A DNA stretch of 64,000 bases from positions 7,463,132-7,527,131 of the forward strand of contig CM034595.1 in assembly GCA_020091685.1 (NCBI GenBank), in the 5' to 3' direction. The stretch comes from Lutjanus erythropterus. Lineage: Eukaryota; Chordata; Actinopteri; Lutjaniformes; Lutjanidae. Positions 47,251 through 59,613 of this stretch are shown in pieces. A model generated the notes under the pieces. It was not told the DNA's origin, searched no databases, and was given only the letters and a program-made list of their open reading frames with translations. The position numbers and the translations under genes are program-made. Within the stretch, counting starts at the first letter, position 1; every line of letters begins with the position of its first letter.

Positions 47251-48289
47251 TATGTATAAACAAGCATACATTTATATCATTTTGCTTTGAACAATGTGAC
47301 CTTGCAACACATGTAGAGAATATCCAAAAGTAAGGAACCATGTCATCTGAATGTGGGGCCTGCCAACATCTAGCAATCATTTTTTGGGCTGCTTTTAGGC
47401 CAGCCAGCCAGCCAGCCTCACCTTGTTAGTGAGCACATTTCAATGAAGGATAATCATTCAACAATAAACACAATAGGGAGCATGGTACAGATCATAAAGT
47501 CTCTGACAGGCTTGAAGAGACCATGTTCCAAAATCTAAAAACTTCTGACACCCCCATACCATATGCAAAAATATGCCAGGAACTCTCCCTGAGGCCAAAG
47601 CGTGTCATAACAAGATCGTCTGAGCTTCAGGTGTAATTTGCTAGGTGTGCAACATGTTCTCAAAAAAATTATAATGCATAATTGGTTGATCTGGGTTTCT
47701 CAACAACAACGGTTAATACCTCTGCAATTTAATGATACATCTTTTTTCCATATATTGGATAGGCATTGGTTTACGAGTTGCTCTTTTCAATTTTTACTTC
47801 AAAATGACAATCAGATCTGAAGTTTCCCATTTAGGCATGTCACTTTCTAATCAATGTGTCTAAATGAGTAAAAAGTAGGCATGGGTCAAATTTGTGTTCA
47901 GTAAAATCCAGGTCCCCTAAGGGTTCTTAATAACTATAACGGCGTCTTAAATTCCTTAAATTAGGCCAGTAATTTCATCAAGGCCTAAATGGATCAAGTT
48001 AATAAATTAGGCCAGTTATACATCCATATAAAGGACCAGCTCTGAAAATATGTTTAAAATTAACAGACACCCTCTATTCCATCAAAATCACCACAAAATT
48101 GATGAAAGTGGTTGTAGTGGTGTGTAGCTCCTTAAAACATCTTTTTGGGTTTATTGCTGAAAAATGCATCACCTACAGCACAAATACACTCTCAGGCACT
48201 GGAAAATGAAGATATGAGGTTTGGATTAAGGAGCAGTGGACCCCAAGACGATTAACAAATGCAGCTGGTATCTTTGGAACATGCAGTCA
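47251..48289. other. Intergenic stretch, nothing recognised
   Basis: A CCAGCCAGCCAGCC run is at 47401-47416. No gene or repeat ends were recognised. Confidence 0.6.
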
Positions 48290-48740
48290 GATCAGGTGGG
48301 TGCAGCGCCGCAGCTGACCGTCCCAGGATGAGAGGAGGAGAGTGGATAAGAGCCATGCTACAGCTGAGACACGACGCTGCTCCTGGATAATGTCCGGCCA
48401 GGAAAATGAAATGGATGACAAACAGCAGGAGCACAGAAACTTTTGTGCCACACAGAGAGATCTGCTCTTCAGCATCCTGGATCGAGCTGTTGCACCTGAA
48501 TGGGAGATCGCAATCTGAGCTGACAGGACGCAACATGCAAGACTCCAGCAGGACGAGGAAGGAGGACTCTGTGTTTACATCGATGATGCTTTGCGCTCAA
48601 AAACAGTCACAGCTGATGGAAAATGCTTCCCAGATGTTAAACTCTTAATGCGAAGATGTCGACCATATTATCATCAACTTGTTGCTGCTGTTTACATTCA
48701 ACTCGATACAAATTCAAAAATTGTACTACAGAATTATTTC
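48290..48740 (+). mobile_element. CR1/L2/Rex1-type LINE, endonuclease fragment
   Basis: After scattered upstream words, the frames give GLCVYIDDALRSKTVTADGK, CFPDVKLLMRRCRPYYHQLV and AAVYIQLDTN. These correspond to the GLCIYVNDAWC..., C(R/K)PFYLPREF and VYIPP blocks of the fish LINE endonuclease, the same group as 2036-2820. Only the endonuclease middle part remains. Confidence 0.65.
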
Positions 48741-48775
48741 TTGCATGTACGTGTATCAATGTATTTATTTTGTTT

Positions 48776-50455
48776 TATATGGTCACCCTATTTCACTCTG
48801 AATAGAATTAAGTATCTGTATGTCTGTTGTATTTTATGCGTATTATGAAGGAACTACAACTCCAGTTTTGGAGCAGTTTTACTCCTTTTTGCGTTGTGCT
48901 TTCTCATGTTTGCTGGGCTCACAGCTACAGCTTGTTAGCTCCAACTTGTACTCTGAGGTGGACCAATGACTTTTCAAGTGCCCACTATAGTGTTTTTTTT
49001 TTTTTTTTAAATATTGTTTGACTGATAAAGTTCAAAGTTTTCATGCAAATTTCGTGACAGTTGAGCAAGAGCTTAGAAGCTGCTGCTTGCTCAGTCTGCC
49101 ATCTTGCCACCATCTTTTGCTTTATATAGTCACCCTATTCCATTCTGAAGTGAATTAAGTATAGATGTATATATGTTTATGTGTGTATTATAAAGGAACT
49201 ACAACTCCAAATTTGTTATAAAATGCTGTGTGATAATGTCATAATAATTGTCCTTCAACCCTTGAAAGTTAGTGGGGATAAATCATTCTTCACTTTTGCT
49301 ACACTTTGGGATTTATTCCAATTAGATGGTTGATTTCTTCATGAAATCAACATTTAGTCCATCTTTAATTTGGCCTTTGGTAACAAGTTGATATGGTGAT
49401 CTGGTGTGGCTTCACACTGGTCTTCCAGTCTTTATCTAGAGCCTTTACACTCTGTAGTTTGGTGATGGTGTTCAGTATTGCTTCCAACAAAAGGCACCAG
49501 GAGTATTGATTGCTTGCTCTCATGAAATTTCATGAACAGAGGACAATGTCAAAATGCAATTATCATGCTCCTAAATACTCTGATGAGGTAGAGCATCTGG
49601 TAATACTGGTGGCACAGGTTCCAATTGAACTATAATCAACTGCTAGAGGAACCTATAGTAGCATCATTATCATCAAGACGGTAGGTTTTCTGACTATTAA
49701 AGGTTTATTCCTTGCAAGATTGTCACCACTGCTAGAAGTCTTAAAACACCAGTGGTACAGTGTCTTGTCTGGTTTATAGTTGTAAGGTTTATGCCCTTTC
49801 CTGATAGATTGTAAAACCTGTGGAAGTTGGTGGGACCAATCTAAATTTGCAGTTTGTTCAGTCTTTGTAGGTTTCAGCTCATCCTTAGATTTGTCCCAAG
49901 CTCATATAACATGTAAATATCCATTTCCTACTTTAGCAGGTTTGGACATGGATCTGCTGTTGAGTTCAAACTGTTGTTTGGGACAGACTGACCCCACCCC
50001 ACTCACATCTATGGCCTTTTGTGCATCATGTGTATAGTGGTAATTTTGATTTAACACAACTTTATTAAAGAAAATGAAGGTTGCATTTGGGAGTTCAGTT
50101 GGTTCATGTGAAGTTTTTATTTATGAAGGTGGTGCCGTAGTCTTCATTGGAATCACAGGAGCAATTTTTCTCTTAATACGGGTGTTGGTTGTAACATCCA
50201 CCTGTGAGTAGTCGTGCTTTCTCGTGTTGGGTTTGGGTTTGAGGCTATACCTAGCCTAGCTTCAGGCTTTCTGCTTAGCACGTTAGTTTGAAAGTACTTT
50301 CAGGCTTGTACTTTGAGGTGGACCGATAGCTTCTCAAGTGTTCACTTTAGTGTTTTTTTAATATTGTTTGACTAAAAAGTTCATGCAAATTTTGTGGCAG
50401 TTCAGCAAGAGCTTAGAAACTGCTGCTTGCTCAGTCTGCTATCCTGCCAGAATTT
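48776..50455. repeat. Region of duplicated blocks
   Basis: Block a (GTCACCCTATTTCACTCTGA to GGAACTACAACTCCA) occurs at 48780-48866 and 49130-49209. Block b (TGTACTCTGAGGTGGACC, ATATTGTTTGACT, TCATGCAAATTT, GAGCAAGAGCTTAGAAG, CTGCTGCTTGCTCAGTCTG) occurs at 48890-49105 and 50215-50445. Between 49210 and 50215 no structure was recognised. Possibly two inserted copies of one repeat. Confidence 0.55.
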
Positions 50456-51027
50456 CACATGGCGCAAACACTAGTGTAACTCTTCTTCTTCTGTTATATT
50501 TCCAGCAGATGTAGTACTGTGAAATAAGTAGTCCTGGGTGACAGTAATTCTGCATTTCAAAATAAAGGAAGGTCGAATGTAAAACTGCCAAGCACTTATT
50601 TAACATTGGCCAGCCCCTTGAACATATTTTGGAGCAGGTTTGGAGGGGACTGGAAGTAGTGAAAGAATGTGGAGCACACACACTCACAAACACACAAACC
50701 ATTCTCAAATTATTAGAATGATGAACAACGTGAACATACTAACACATATTTAAAAATGCAACACTAAGACATGTCCTACATAACATTAAACCGATGTGAA
50801 ACAAACAAACATGTTTTATTTGTTTGTTTGGGAGGTGAGACTCTCCAGGGCAACTTGAATGGTGTCTTGAGGGCTGATTTATCCTGTGTGTGATGACTTG
50901 AACAGAAGTCTGCTGGCTCACGAGTGGAAATTTCCATAAGGTGACTTTTTTTGGCCAGACTGCATGATAAGCAGTAACTCACCTCAGATAGCAAACCTGT
51001 CCCAACTCTGAATGCTGAATTGCCAGA

Positions 51028-51790
51028 TTGAAAATGAAAGGTGGAAACAATACAAAGACCCAGGCTGTGAGAAGCATATCAGAAGAAAGTGATTCAGAGT
51101 GGACTGAAAACCAAGGTAACATGGCTACCAAAAGAAAGGGCTCCACTACCACAGCTTTGGCAAGGTTCCAGTTGGCAAGAAATGTAAAGCTGCAATGGAG
51201 GAGGAGGTAGTGTCAAACCTGACTACATTGGAAGTCAATCAAAGCATGGAAAAGAACTTTGACAGACAACTGTTGCAATTCAGGGAACAAGCTAAAACAG
51301 AGGAGCTGCATGCTTGCTAGCTTAGCTAAAACGGTGCACTTAAATGCTGAAGAAGTTAAGGATTGCAAGAAAATAAACTGGAAAAAACACAACAAACACC
51401 TCAGTAAAGAAAAGAAGGAGAAGATCAGGGAGCAGGAAACATACAAGATGCGATGGTGTCTGAAAGTTTGACGGATGAGAGGGACGAAAACATTCGAGCA
51501 GACATCATGCAACTCTTAAATGAGATTGCCCCCGACATGGAAGCGCGCCAGCTTGAGGAAGCCATCGACACTGTGCACAGTCGGCTGAAAGGAGGACAAC
51601 AGGAACAGGCATGTAGCTGTTTTATTTGTCTGGAGACTTGTCAAGGCATCAAAGCAAAGATTCCTCGCTGTGCAGGGAGAGAGGCTTTGCTGAGAAGCTA
51701 CTGCTCGAGGACGGGGAGGCAATAATCTGTGGCTGCAAATTCAACAGGCTCGTTGGGCTGGGAAATGAGCCTAAAACAGAACAATATATT
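51028..51790 (+). mobile_element. L1/Tx1-type LINE, ORF1-like fragment
   Basis: Successive frames give EESDSEWTEN, then DERDENIRADIMQLLNEIAP, DMEARQLEEAIDTVHSRL and KDSSLCRERGFAEKLLLEDG. The order (I..LL..IAP..., EAIDTVHRLG, K.SP.C.ERG..FAEDL..ED) follows the nucleic-acid-chaperone ORF1 of fish L1/Tx1 LINEs as I remember it. An N-terminal basic/coiled-coil region (51259-51471) precedes it. Stops and frame changes are present. ORF2 parts follow at 53690. Confidence 0.55.
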
Positions 51791-52109
51791 GATGCAAAAA
51801 TATATCATATGTATTAAAGTGTGTCCTGCTTAATGCTGTTGTTCCAGGTGGAGATGCTTGATGGGGCCTTCACATGATAAGAAATTTGTTCTTTGCTCAC
51901 TGTCAGGTAGGCATTGAGCGGATACAATGGAGCTCAGGTAGACGTCATCAAAAAGTGTGAGCTTCACCGTTGCTAGGCAACAGCAACACCAGTTGTCACC
52001 CAGAAAGAAGAAAAAGAAGAAGAGTTGTTTGTACATCATGTATTTAACTTTGTTTAAAAAGAAGGCCCTTGCAATAGTTACTCAGATCAGATGGCAGTGA
52101 AAAAAAACA

Positions 52110-52931
52110 ACCAAAAAGAGTTCAAGTGCATGAAACGTCTCGCTATGAAAAAGGGGAATTCAATTTGGTCAGAGAGCTAAGGATTCATGGCAAGAGGTTC
52201 CAATCTTATTTTAGGCCAGACAAGAATCAGTTTGATGTTCTTCTGGAGAAGATTAAACCTCTCATCAGCAAATTGGATAAAAGATTCTGTCATCTCATCT
52301 CTCCAGATGAATGCTTGGCCATGTTTGAGGTAGTATTTCAGTAGAGCAGTTGTTAGGGCCATCTCGCTTTTAAGATGATGAATGAATTTTGCCTATATTA
52401 TTTGTTAAAATACATCATTTTAGCTTATAACCACATAGCAGTCTTGTTAGTTACATTATTAATTTATTATGCATATCTTTTTTCACATTTTCATTACTTC
52501 ATGAGGAGATCTGCACAAGAATTCTAATTCTCTTGTAATCTGTACCCGGGCAAATGGAAAATAATGTTTTGAACTTGCGCATTGTCCAGGTTTTTTGTAT
52601 TGCCCTGTTACAGTGAGTTATAATCTTGTGCCCCAGAAAGGTACCTTTCTACTGCGGATTCATACTCCAGCATTGTCTGTAGTCTCCAGCTACCGTGTTG
52701 GAGTTTCCACAGTGGCGTTTTGTCAGTGGAGTTTTCTCAGTGTTGCCACAGCAATTTGGGAGAGCTTGGTTGGGGGAATACATGCCTGTTCCCAAAAAAG
52801 AAGACTGGCAGGAGATTGCTAGTGATGTCCAGCAGAGATGGAAATTCCCCAACTGTGTCAGTGCAATAGATGGAAAACATGTTGTCATCCAGGGTTTTGT
52901 GTTGTGTGGGTCACAGTTCCACAACATTTAG
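52110..52931 (+). pseudogene. PIF/Harbinger transposase remnant
   Basis: The N-terminal part (52126-52344) reads GEFNLVRELRIHGKRFQSYF, RPDKNQFDVLLEKIKPLISK and ISPDECLAMF. After a gap of about 300 bp (possibly an intron with GAG/GTAGTA) the DDE part resumes at 52690-52931: YRVGVSTVA, PVPKKEDWQEIASDVQQRWK, FPNCVSAIDGKHVVIQ. The AIDGKHV block holds the first catalytic Asp. The remaining two acids are lost. HARBI1-like proteins share this plan. It lies between L1-type ORF1 and ORF2 pieces. Confidence 0.8.
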
Positions 52932-53690
52932 TTAACAACATTTCTTATTTTCAGGTGGCTCTACACTAATGAAAACAGATTACATAGATACAGGTGGTTG
53001 AACTGGTCTCTGTGTGATAGAGTTAAAAGTTCAATTTTGGTTTCACCCCTTCTTCTGGAGGATAAACCTCCTAACATTGAAGTGATGCTCACTCTTAATG
53101 TTTTTTATTTAGTGTAGAAATGACGCTCTGCTCAAAGTCAGCATCTGCATCTGGATGTGGGCTCTTAACTTTTGTAGCAGTGGGGCCTTGGGGCTGAGAC
53201 AGTCTCTTGGGAGGCTGGGTATGGCAGGGTGTCATGGAGGGCTTGTGGACGCCCTGTGGACCTGATGTCCCCTCCATAGCTCCTTTAACCAGAATCAGCC
53301 AAGCTTACCACATTTCGTCATCATTATCAGCTTCATTCAAACTCAAACACAGAAACAAAATAAAACTGTCTGGTTTATCTTTTCACTGACCAACAATCAC
53401 CAACTTTGGTTTGGCTGAACTAATCCCTTTATTCACAGCGTGAAGCAGTGTGGAGCGTGCAGCGTCTGCTGCAGCCTCGGGAGAGAAGCTTCATAGGTCA
53501 GCTGATTTTTTAATAAAACTACAGGTTGATGTACAGTTTTACTTTCTCTTAGTTTGTGAAAAAAAAATACTGAGACTGTAGACACTTTCAGTAATAAAGG
53601 GGAATTTGTAAAATATAAAAGATTTTTCTATAAAACTCAGAGAAGAAATGAGAAAAAAGAAAAATAACTAAGTAACTTGTTTCGGGAATT
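52932..53690. other. Stretch with no recognised feature
   Basis: Short open frames only. It may contain the 3' end of the Harbinger element. Confidence 0.5.
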
Positions 53691-54517
53691 AAGTTGTGAA
53701 GCAGAATTGAGAAGTGAGGATTAAAAAAAAAAGCTAATGACATTACAATCCAAATTAGATGATTTGTATCTCAGAAGAGCCTGGGGTGCATTTGAGAGAT
53801 CAAGAGCAAAGTGGATAGAGGAAGGAGAAAAGAACACTTTGCGAATTTAGAGAAGAGAGGACAGAATAAAATAAGGCAGTAGCAAGTTTAGTAGTACGCA
53901 AGGACACTAGAACTTTTCAAAAGGAATATCCAACATTTTATAGTTTTCTATATCCACAGACCCCCATACAGATTCTACCAGCTTTTGTAAAAACTATGAA
54001 ACTTTGTACCAAAGGTTTGTTTAAAGAAATCTGTGAGTCAGATTTTAAAAACTAGAAGCCATCGTCATTGAGCAAATCCCCTGGCTCCGACTGCTTCATG
54101 GCTGATTTGAAACGTCAGAAATCTGTTGTTCAAGGAAATGCAAGAATGCAGAGAGATAAACGAACTAATACCAAGCAAAACGCAAGGACTAACTGAACTT
54201 ACTCCGAAGTACAATGAGGATAAAACCTTACTGGGACAATTTAGGACCAATTGCACTTCTTAACACTGACTGTATATTGTTTTCTGGATTTATTGCAGCT
54301 AGAATGAAAAATGGCCAGATGGAGATGGAGTAAATAAAACATGGTGTGGTTTTCTCAGTGGGAGGTCTATCCACAATAACATATATTACAATACATTTCT
54401 AGAGAGTGGTTTCATTTGTATTTCTAGTTTCGATGAATCAGTGGGGCATTACTCCTTGTTGGAAATTTAAAAGCATTTTGCTTTGGTGCAGTAGTTTATA
54501 AATGTAATTGCACTTCT
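53690..54517 (+). mobile_element. L1/Tx1-type LINE ORF2, first part
   Basis: Frames give LDDLYLRRAWGAFERSRAKW and IEEGEKNT (the conserved (A/R)AKWIEEGEKNT.YF block before the RT), then SPGSDCFMADL, TGTI..Q-type text and LNTDC; later SVGGLSTIT. These track RT motifs 0 to 2 of fish L1. Near 54470-54517 it reads FINV-ALLQCK before an abrupt change into the foldback element. Many breaks. Confidence 0.7.
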
Positions 54518-55585
54518 ACAATGTAAAGTGACGTATATCTGCTTTACGGACCATGTGCCATTGGCGTCCAGTGTCAAATATGCAGTATACTGTATGGTAT
54601 ACATCTATGTTCATCTGAGTGCTTTGTCATCCCCAACTTATTCAAATATTTCACTTTTTACAGTTTGATTTGTACATATTAATATTTTACAGTTTGCTTT
54701 GTAAATAATGTGTATTAGTGTTTAGTTAGTATTTTTGATCATTTTGATAGTCACATCAGTGTTATTAAATACTGAGGCTAACCAGTTAGCGTGCTAACAT
54801 GACAAGAACCACAGCAAAGTTTATGAGGAGGGTGGTCAGCTCCACGTGAGCCCTTTTTACATGGATTGCTGTAAAGTGTGTAAAGTGTCTGTGGTTCTCC
54901 CTCCCTCTCCCAGCTGACAAATATGTGGAATAAGTATATAATAATTAAACACAAACAGCAACAAACACGCTATGCTCACTTTCACAATGCAGTGCACGTC
55001 GGTCACTCTCACTTTGGGCAGCTCTTCCAAGCGCCAAGTGTAGAAAAGAGCCATTGTAATCTAATGTTACTATAGGTTATCTGTATGTCAAAATGATCAA
55101 GAATACTAACACACTAATACACACTATATGCAAAGCGAATGGTAAACTATTAACAATATATACTAATCCAATTGTCAAAAGTGATGTGTTCTAATAACTT
55201 GGGGATAAAAAAACAGTCGGTCAGTGTAAAATATAAAGCCAGCTTAAAGGCGAACCCTCAGGATTTTTGTGTAAAAAGAGCTCTGTGGAGCTAACCACCC
55301 GCCTCATAAACTTTGACATGTTTTTTGTCATGTTAATAGCCAGCTAGACTAGCTAACTTGCTAACTTCACTATTTAAAACACCTATGCGGTTATCAAAAT
55401 GATCAAAAATACTAGGCAAATTGTAAAATATTACTATGTGCAAATCAAACTGTAAAAAGTGAAGTATTTTAATAACTTGGTGATGAAAAAGCATTGTGGA
55501 AAGTATAGATGTATACTGCAGATTTGACACTGGAAGCTAAGTTGTGGGTCGTCCGTAAAGCACATATATGTCATGCTTACATTGT
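54518..55585. mobile_element. Foldback element 1, arms of about 320-340 bp
   Basis: The left arm 54518-54860 is the inverse of the right arm 55271-55585. Outer words are TGACGTATATCTGCTTTACG and, inverted, CGTAAAGCACATATATGTCA. Inner words are TTTGATCATTTTGATAG / TTATCAAAATGATCAAA, AGTTTATGAGGAGGGTGGTC / CCACCCGCCTCATAAACTTT and CCCTTTTTAC / GTAAAAAGAG. A third copy of about 125 bp of the right-arm sequence lies inside (55087-55212). No transposase is seen. It splits the L1-type ORF2. Confidence 0.8.
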
Positions 55586-55922
55586 GCAGAATAGCTGCAC
55601 ATCATTGGAGCATGGTACCTGCTCAAGATTTACGGTCGGGGGGGTATTAGACAAGGTTGCAACAACTCTCTTTGCTGAATTATCACCAATTATGATAAAA
55701 AATAATTGGACTAAAGGCACAAAGGTTATAAGAAAACACATTATAATAAGTCAATTTGCAGACGACAGCATTATTTTTTTAAAAGATTAAAAAACATATT
55801 TCCACAGTGTTGTACTCCATTTCTCAATTCTCTAAAGCAGCAGGCGTGAAATTAAACATTGACAAATGTGGAATGCTTACCTTACACAATCAACCGCCAC
55901 ACTCAACTGGTAAAAATAAACG
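55586..55922 (+). mobile_element. L1/Tx1-type LINE ORF2, second part
   Basis: It reads VQNSCTSLEHGTCSRFTVGG, LFAELSPIMIKNNWTKG and IISQFADDSIIFLKD, with the RT catalytic FADD box intact, then SKAAGVKLNIDKCGMLTL (the KSSGLKLN..KCE block). It continues the RT from 53690-54517 after the foldback insertion. The rest of ORF2 is gone; a MITE end starts at 55923. Confidence 0.75.
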
Positions 55923-56060
55923 TTAAAGGGATAGTTCACCCGCAAATCAAAAATGCATATTTTCCCTCTGGCCTTCAGTGCTGTTTATCCATCTGGGTTG
56001 TGTTGAGGTGAGTTGCTGACAACCCCTTCTACATCATCTGGCCCCACCTCCACTCCACCT
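55923..56060. mobile_element. TTAA-type MITE (AAGGGATAGTTCACC), left end
   Basis: TTAAAGGGATAGTTCACCCG, then AAATGCATATTTTCCCTCTG and GTGCTGTTTATCCATCTGG match the family at 20872. The right end was not found. Confidence 0.6.
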
Positions 56061-58845
56061 GAGGTAATACTGACCAAAATATGAAGAGAGCAACAAAATT
56101 TATATTGCCACATTGTCTACTGAAAAACGGCCAGGACAATATCGAATAATGAATATAACTCTCTGAGAAGAGGACGTATTTTCACCAAACTTCACACGTA
56201 GCGCCGAAACAACCAAATACAACTTTTCACATTGAAAAAGCAAAATGTCCCCGGTTGACTTCGGAGTTGTTCAACAAAACACTTTTTTTTTTCAGTGCAC
56301 GTTTGTTTTTGGTTTTTTGCATGTCAAATATGGTACGCTCACACAAAGGTAATGCATGTTGCTGACTTTATGCTGCGCCAGACACAAAGGTTAGTTTCTC
56401 TCTGAATCATATGACGTACAACATTTGATACAAAAACATAAAAGTATGTCCAGGAGTTTCTTTGTCACGCTCTACAGAGCTGGGTCAGAAGATTAAGCCA
56501 CAATGTAGAACTTGTGCCTGAACAAATTTTCCAAAATCAGGTGATATGCATTGAACCTGAGCCATGTGTTGGTCTAGTTATGTGAGACCTCAGTACCCTG
56601 AGTGCTTCTGAGCACCGTCTGAACATTGAAAATAGTGATTGACACATCAAATGCTATCAATATATTGTTTACCAGACCACAAATGAGAAATTAGGTAGGA
56701 AAAACTATAATGGCAGAGAGACCCAAGTGTGTCTGGGGACTGATAAATGTTCACAAGCACACAACTTTATAACTTTAATCACTGATTTTGGTGAAACTGG
56801 ATCACATTTTGTGGAGCAAATATTTTCTGGTTTTCCCTCTGATGCTGGCTTGTCTGTCTCAACTTTGGTGATTAATGAAGTTTCCTAATGGACAAAGGTT
56901 TACTTGTTGTTTGTGGTTAGCTATTTCAGCCACTATAACTACTAGTTAGCTTCATGCAGCTGACTCTGCCCGGGCTGGCAGCTCAAACACTGCTTCATTG
57001 CACGGTGAAATAGCAGTAGCCATTAGCCACAAGTACAGATATCTGTCCAACAGGTTTGTGAGACAAACTGAACATGAGCATAATCTTAAGCAGAGTGGTT
57101 GAGACAGACAGTCAGAGTGAGCGGCGTGCTGTGCACACCGCTGTGCCTGGAGCGGGTCACCATATAAAGAAACTACGACAGGCCAACGTCGGCCAATAAC
57201 ATTGAAAACGGTGCATTTTGGGCAGTCTGAAACCTGAGTGTTTTGCTCACAGGGATTACTTCTACATACGTTTACATCTTTATTTGACACTTTGGCCATG
57301 TTTAATATGAACATCCAACATTTTAACATTAATAATTAATAATAAGTCCCCTTAAATTTGACAGGTACCTGATGCCCGGTAAAGTTTGCCTGGTAAAGTT
57401 GAGTTTATGTTAATTTACCGCTATCATTGTAACCCTGTATTATTGCTAATTTTCCACCTGCAAGCTGTAAGCAGTCAAGGCTAAAGATGATCTTTTTCAA
57501 TGTACTGAAGACCTCTGATACAGAATGAATGAGTGGATGACAGATGGTCATTTTTTCCATGAAAGTCTTTTCTATAAAGGTCAAACAGTCAGACTCTTCA
57601 ATGATAAAAATCGATTTGTATTGACAAAAAAAAAGACAATTAAGCTTGCAGTTTAACACCGTGTAGCCTCCACTGCTCTACTGGTATTTTGAGCACACAT
57701 GGGTGTTATACATTCTATATGGATTTATTTTCTGTGTTGTGAAAATGAGCAGAATATACAGTTGTCAATCACGAAATATCAATTTAAACACATTATTTGG
57801 CCTTCAGATATGTACACTCCCTCCTGCAACAAATTTGTCGAATATGAGTGACTGAACACAAGACAAAATTTATTTTAGATTAATAATGTTTCACATAGCA
57901 ACTGTCATGCATCAGTTGTCACAGAGAGTCTCCATCTGCATAAACAAAATACCCCTGCCAATTAGATAGACAACTGGCATTTCTCCCTGCAGCTATCACT
58001 GTGAAACCACACTCCTTCCAAAAACAGAAAATATTTGAATTTCTCCATGATATGAATACTGGTTCTCTTGTATCACAGGCCTATGAAATATAAAATATTA
58101 TGAAACTGGATTAAATTTGAAAGAAATCCTTCCCACAACATTGCTCCTTTCTCTAACATTAATACTCCACATGGAAAACGGCGATATTATAACTGCATTT
58201 TTATAGATACACCTGTATGTGTACTTTACTGTCTTCTTGATGTCTGTTTGAGTCATTAGTAATACTATGAAGATGGAGTAATTTATTTTCTTCACTGAAG
58301 ATAAATGGCAGGGGGCTCTATTTAGTGCAGTTAATTCCCACCCCAAATGTTAAGACATTGAAATGTACACCCATGGGGCTGTTAGCTTTTACCTGCTGTG
58401 AGTATAACTCACTTTGAGAACAATATTGTTCTCCCGAAGACCAATTCCAGCATCATAAATGTTTAAGGGAGTGGAAAATGAACCAATTTACAGTTCTGTT
58501 GCCCGTACAAAGCCTATATGTGTAGGTAGGTGACTGGCCAAGGTGGCAGAGAGGGAAGAGATGTGTTTGGAATTTCAAGTGATGCAAAGTGATACAGAGC
58601 ATACGGTGTACGGGGTCACAGTGGCTTTTATACAGTCCTCACACAAACGGAGGACTGACACCTGCTGCTGTCACCTATTGAAAAGTACAGAATAGACTTG
58701 AAATGATATGGGCCTTTGAAGTCGGTGTCTGAACATCGGCACAAGATATTCAGTGCCAGCACGTACATAGGTGGCGCTAAAGTGAGACTAGATGAAGCTA
58801 TAGCTTCATAAGAATGACAATAACCTGACTGCTGACTCATCATTA
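56061..58845. other. Intergenic stretch, nothing recognised
   Basis: Open frames up to 125 codons (57329-56952, minus) show no family resemblance or splice support. Confidence 0.55.
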
Positions 58846-58849
58846 AATT

Positions 58850-59225
58850 ACCTGTGCCCGGTTGCATAAACCACCTTAAGTTTTGTACTTAAGTTTGTCC
58901 TCAAAGCAAAATATTTCCCTGTGCTAAGTGGTTCACTTTGGAGCTTTGCATAAAGCCTCTTAGGCTGTCTCTTTATTTAAGTGTTTAGCTAAGGCTTTCA
59001 TATCATAAGTGTCAATGATCCACAAATTATTTCACTTTTAAGAGACTGACTCCCTTAAAATGAGGACACTGGTTGCCAAGGACCTTCTAGAAACACAAAC
59101 GAGAATACTTAAGTATCTAAGGGCAAATACATTACTTTACTTTCCTTAAAGGGTTATCATTCACCTAAAGAAAATCCTTAGGGTGATTTTATGCAACTTA
59201 TTTTTTCCTAAGGCATCCTTAGATG
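58850..59225. repeat. MITE-like repeat with TGCATAAA ends
   Basis: CCCGGTTGCATAAACCACCT at the left and GATTTTATGCAACTTATTTT at the right are an inverted pair. Between them are CTTAAG-rich, CTAAG/CTTAG words typical of a teleost MITE I recognise. Confidence 0.55.
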
Positions 59226-59613
59226 AAAATGTAGTTACTTTAAAAGGTAACTTCAGAATATTTCAACAAGTTTTGAAACTGCCCAGGGGAAAGGAAAAGT
59301 TCAAAGTAAGAACTTGTCTGTGTCTCGTCTGTTTCCTCTAGACATAACTGACCTCAATTCAAGACTAGTATGAGACTTTAACCATTTTCCCACACTTCTT
59401 AAATTCAGCTCCTGAGAAATAGCCTTTATCTCGTCTCAGCCTGAGATTAATTTGACCCAAAGTAATGATCTTAAAATGTCCTTTTTTGTCTCACTGCACT
59501 GATCTTAAATAATCAGTTTTTGAGATAACAGTGAGATCTAAAAGAAAACTTGGTTGTCTTAAAGATCTTAAATTTGTCTCTGTGGTCAAATTAAAGTCTT
59601 GTTGTTCTGAGAC

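Noticed and set aside
48890-50455. Pair of LTRs around an internal region
   Set aside because: The direct repeats are about 220 bp but lack matching clean ends, and the 1-kb interval shows no primer site or viral protein words. A duplicated repeat explains it better.
56952-57329. 125-codon minus-strand frame
   Set aside because: No family resemblance; Cys-rich text appears random and no other copy or partner exon is seen.
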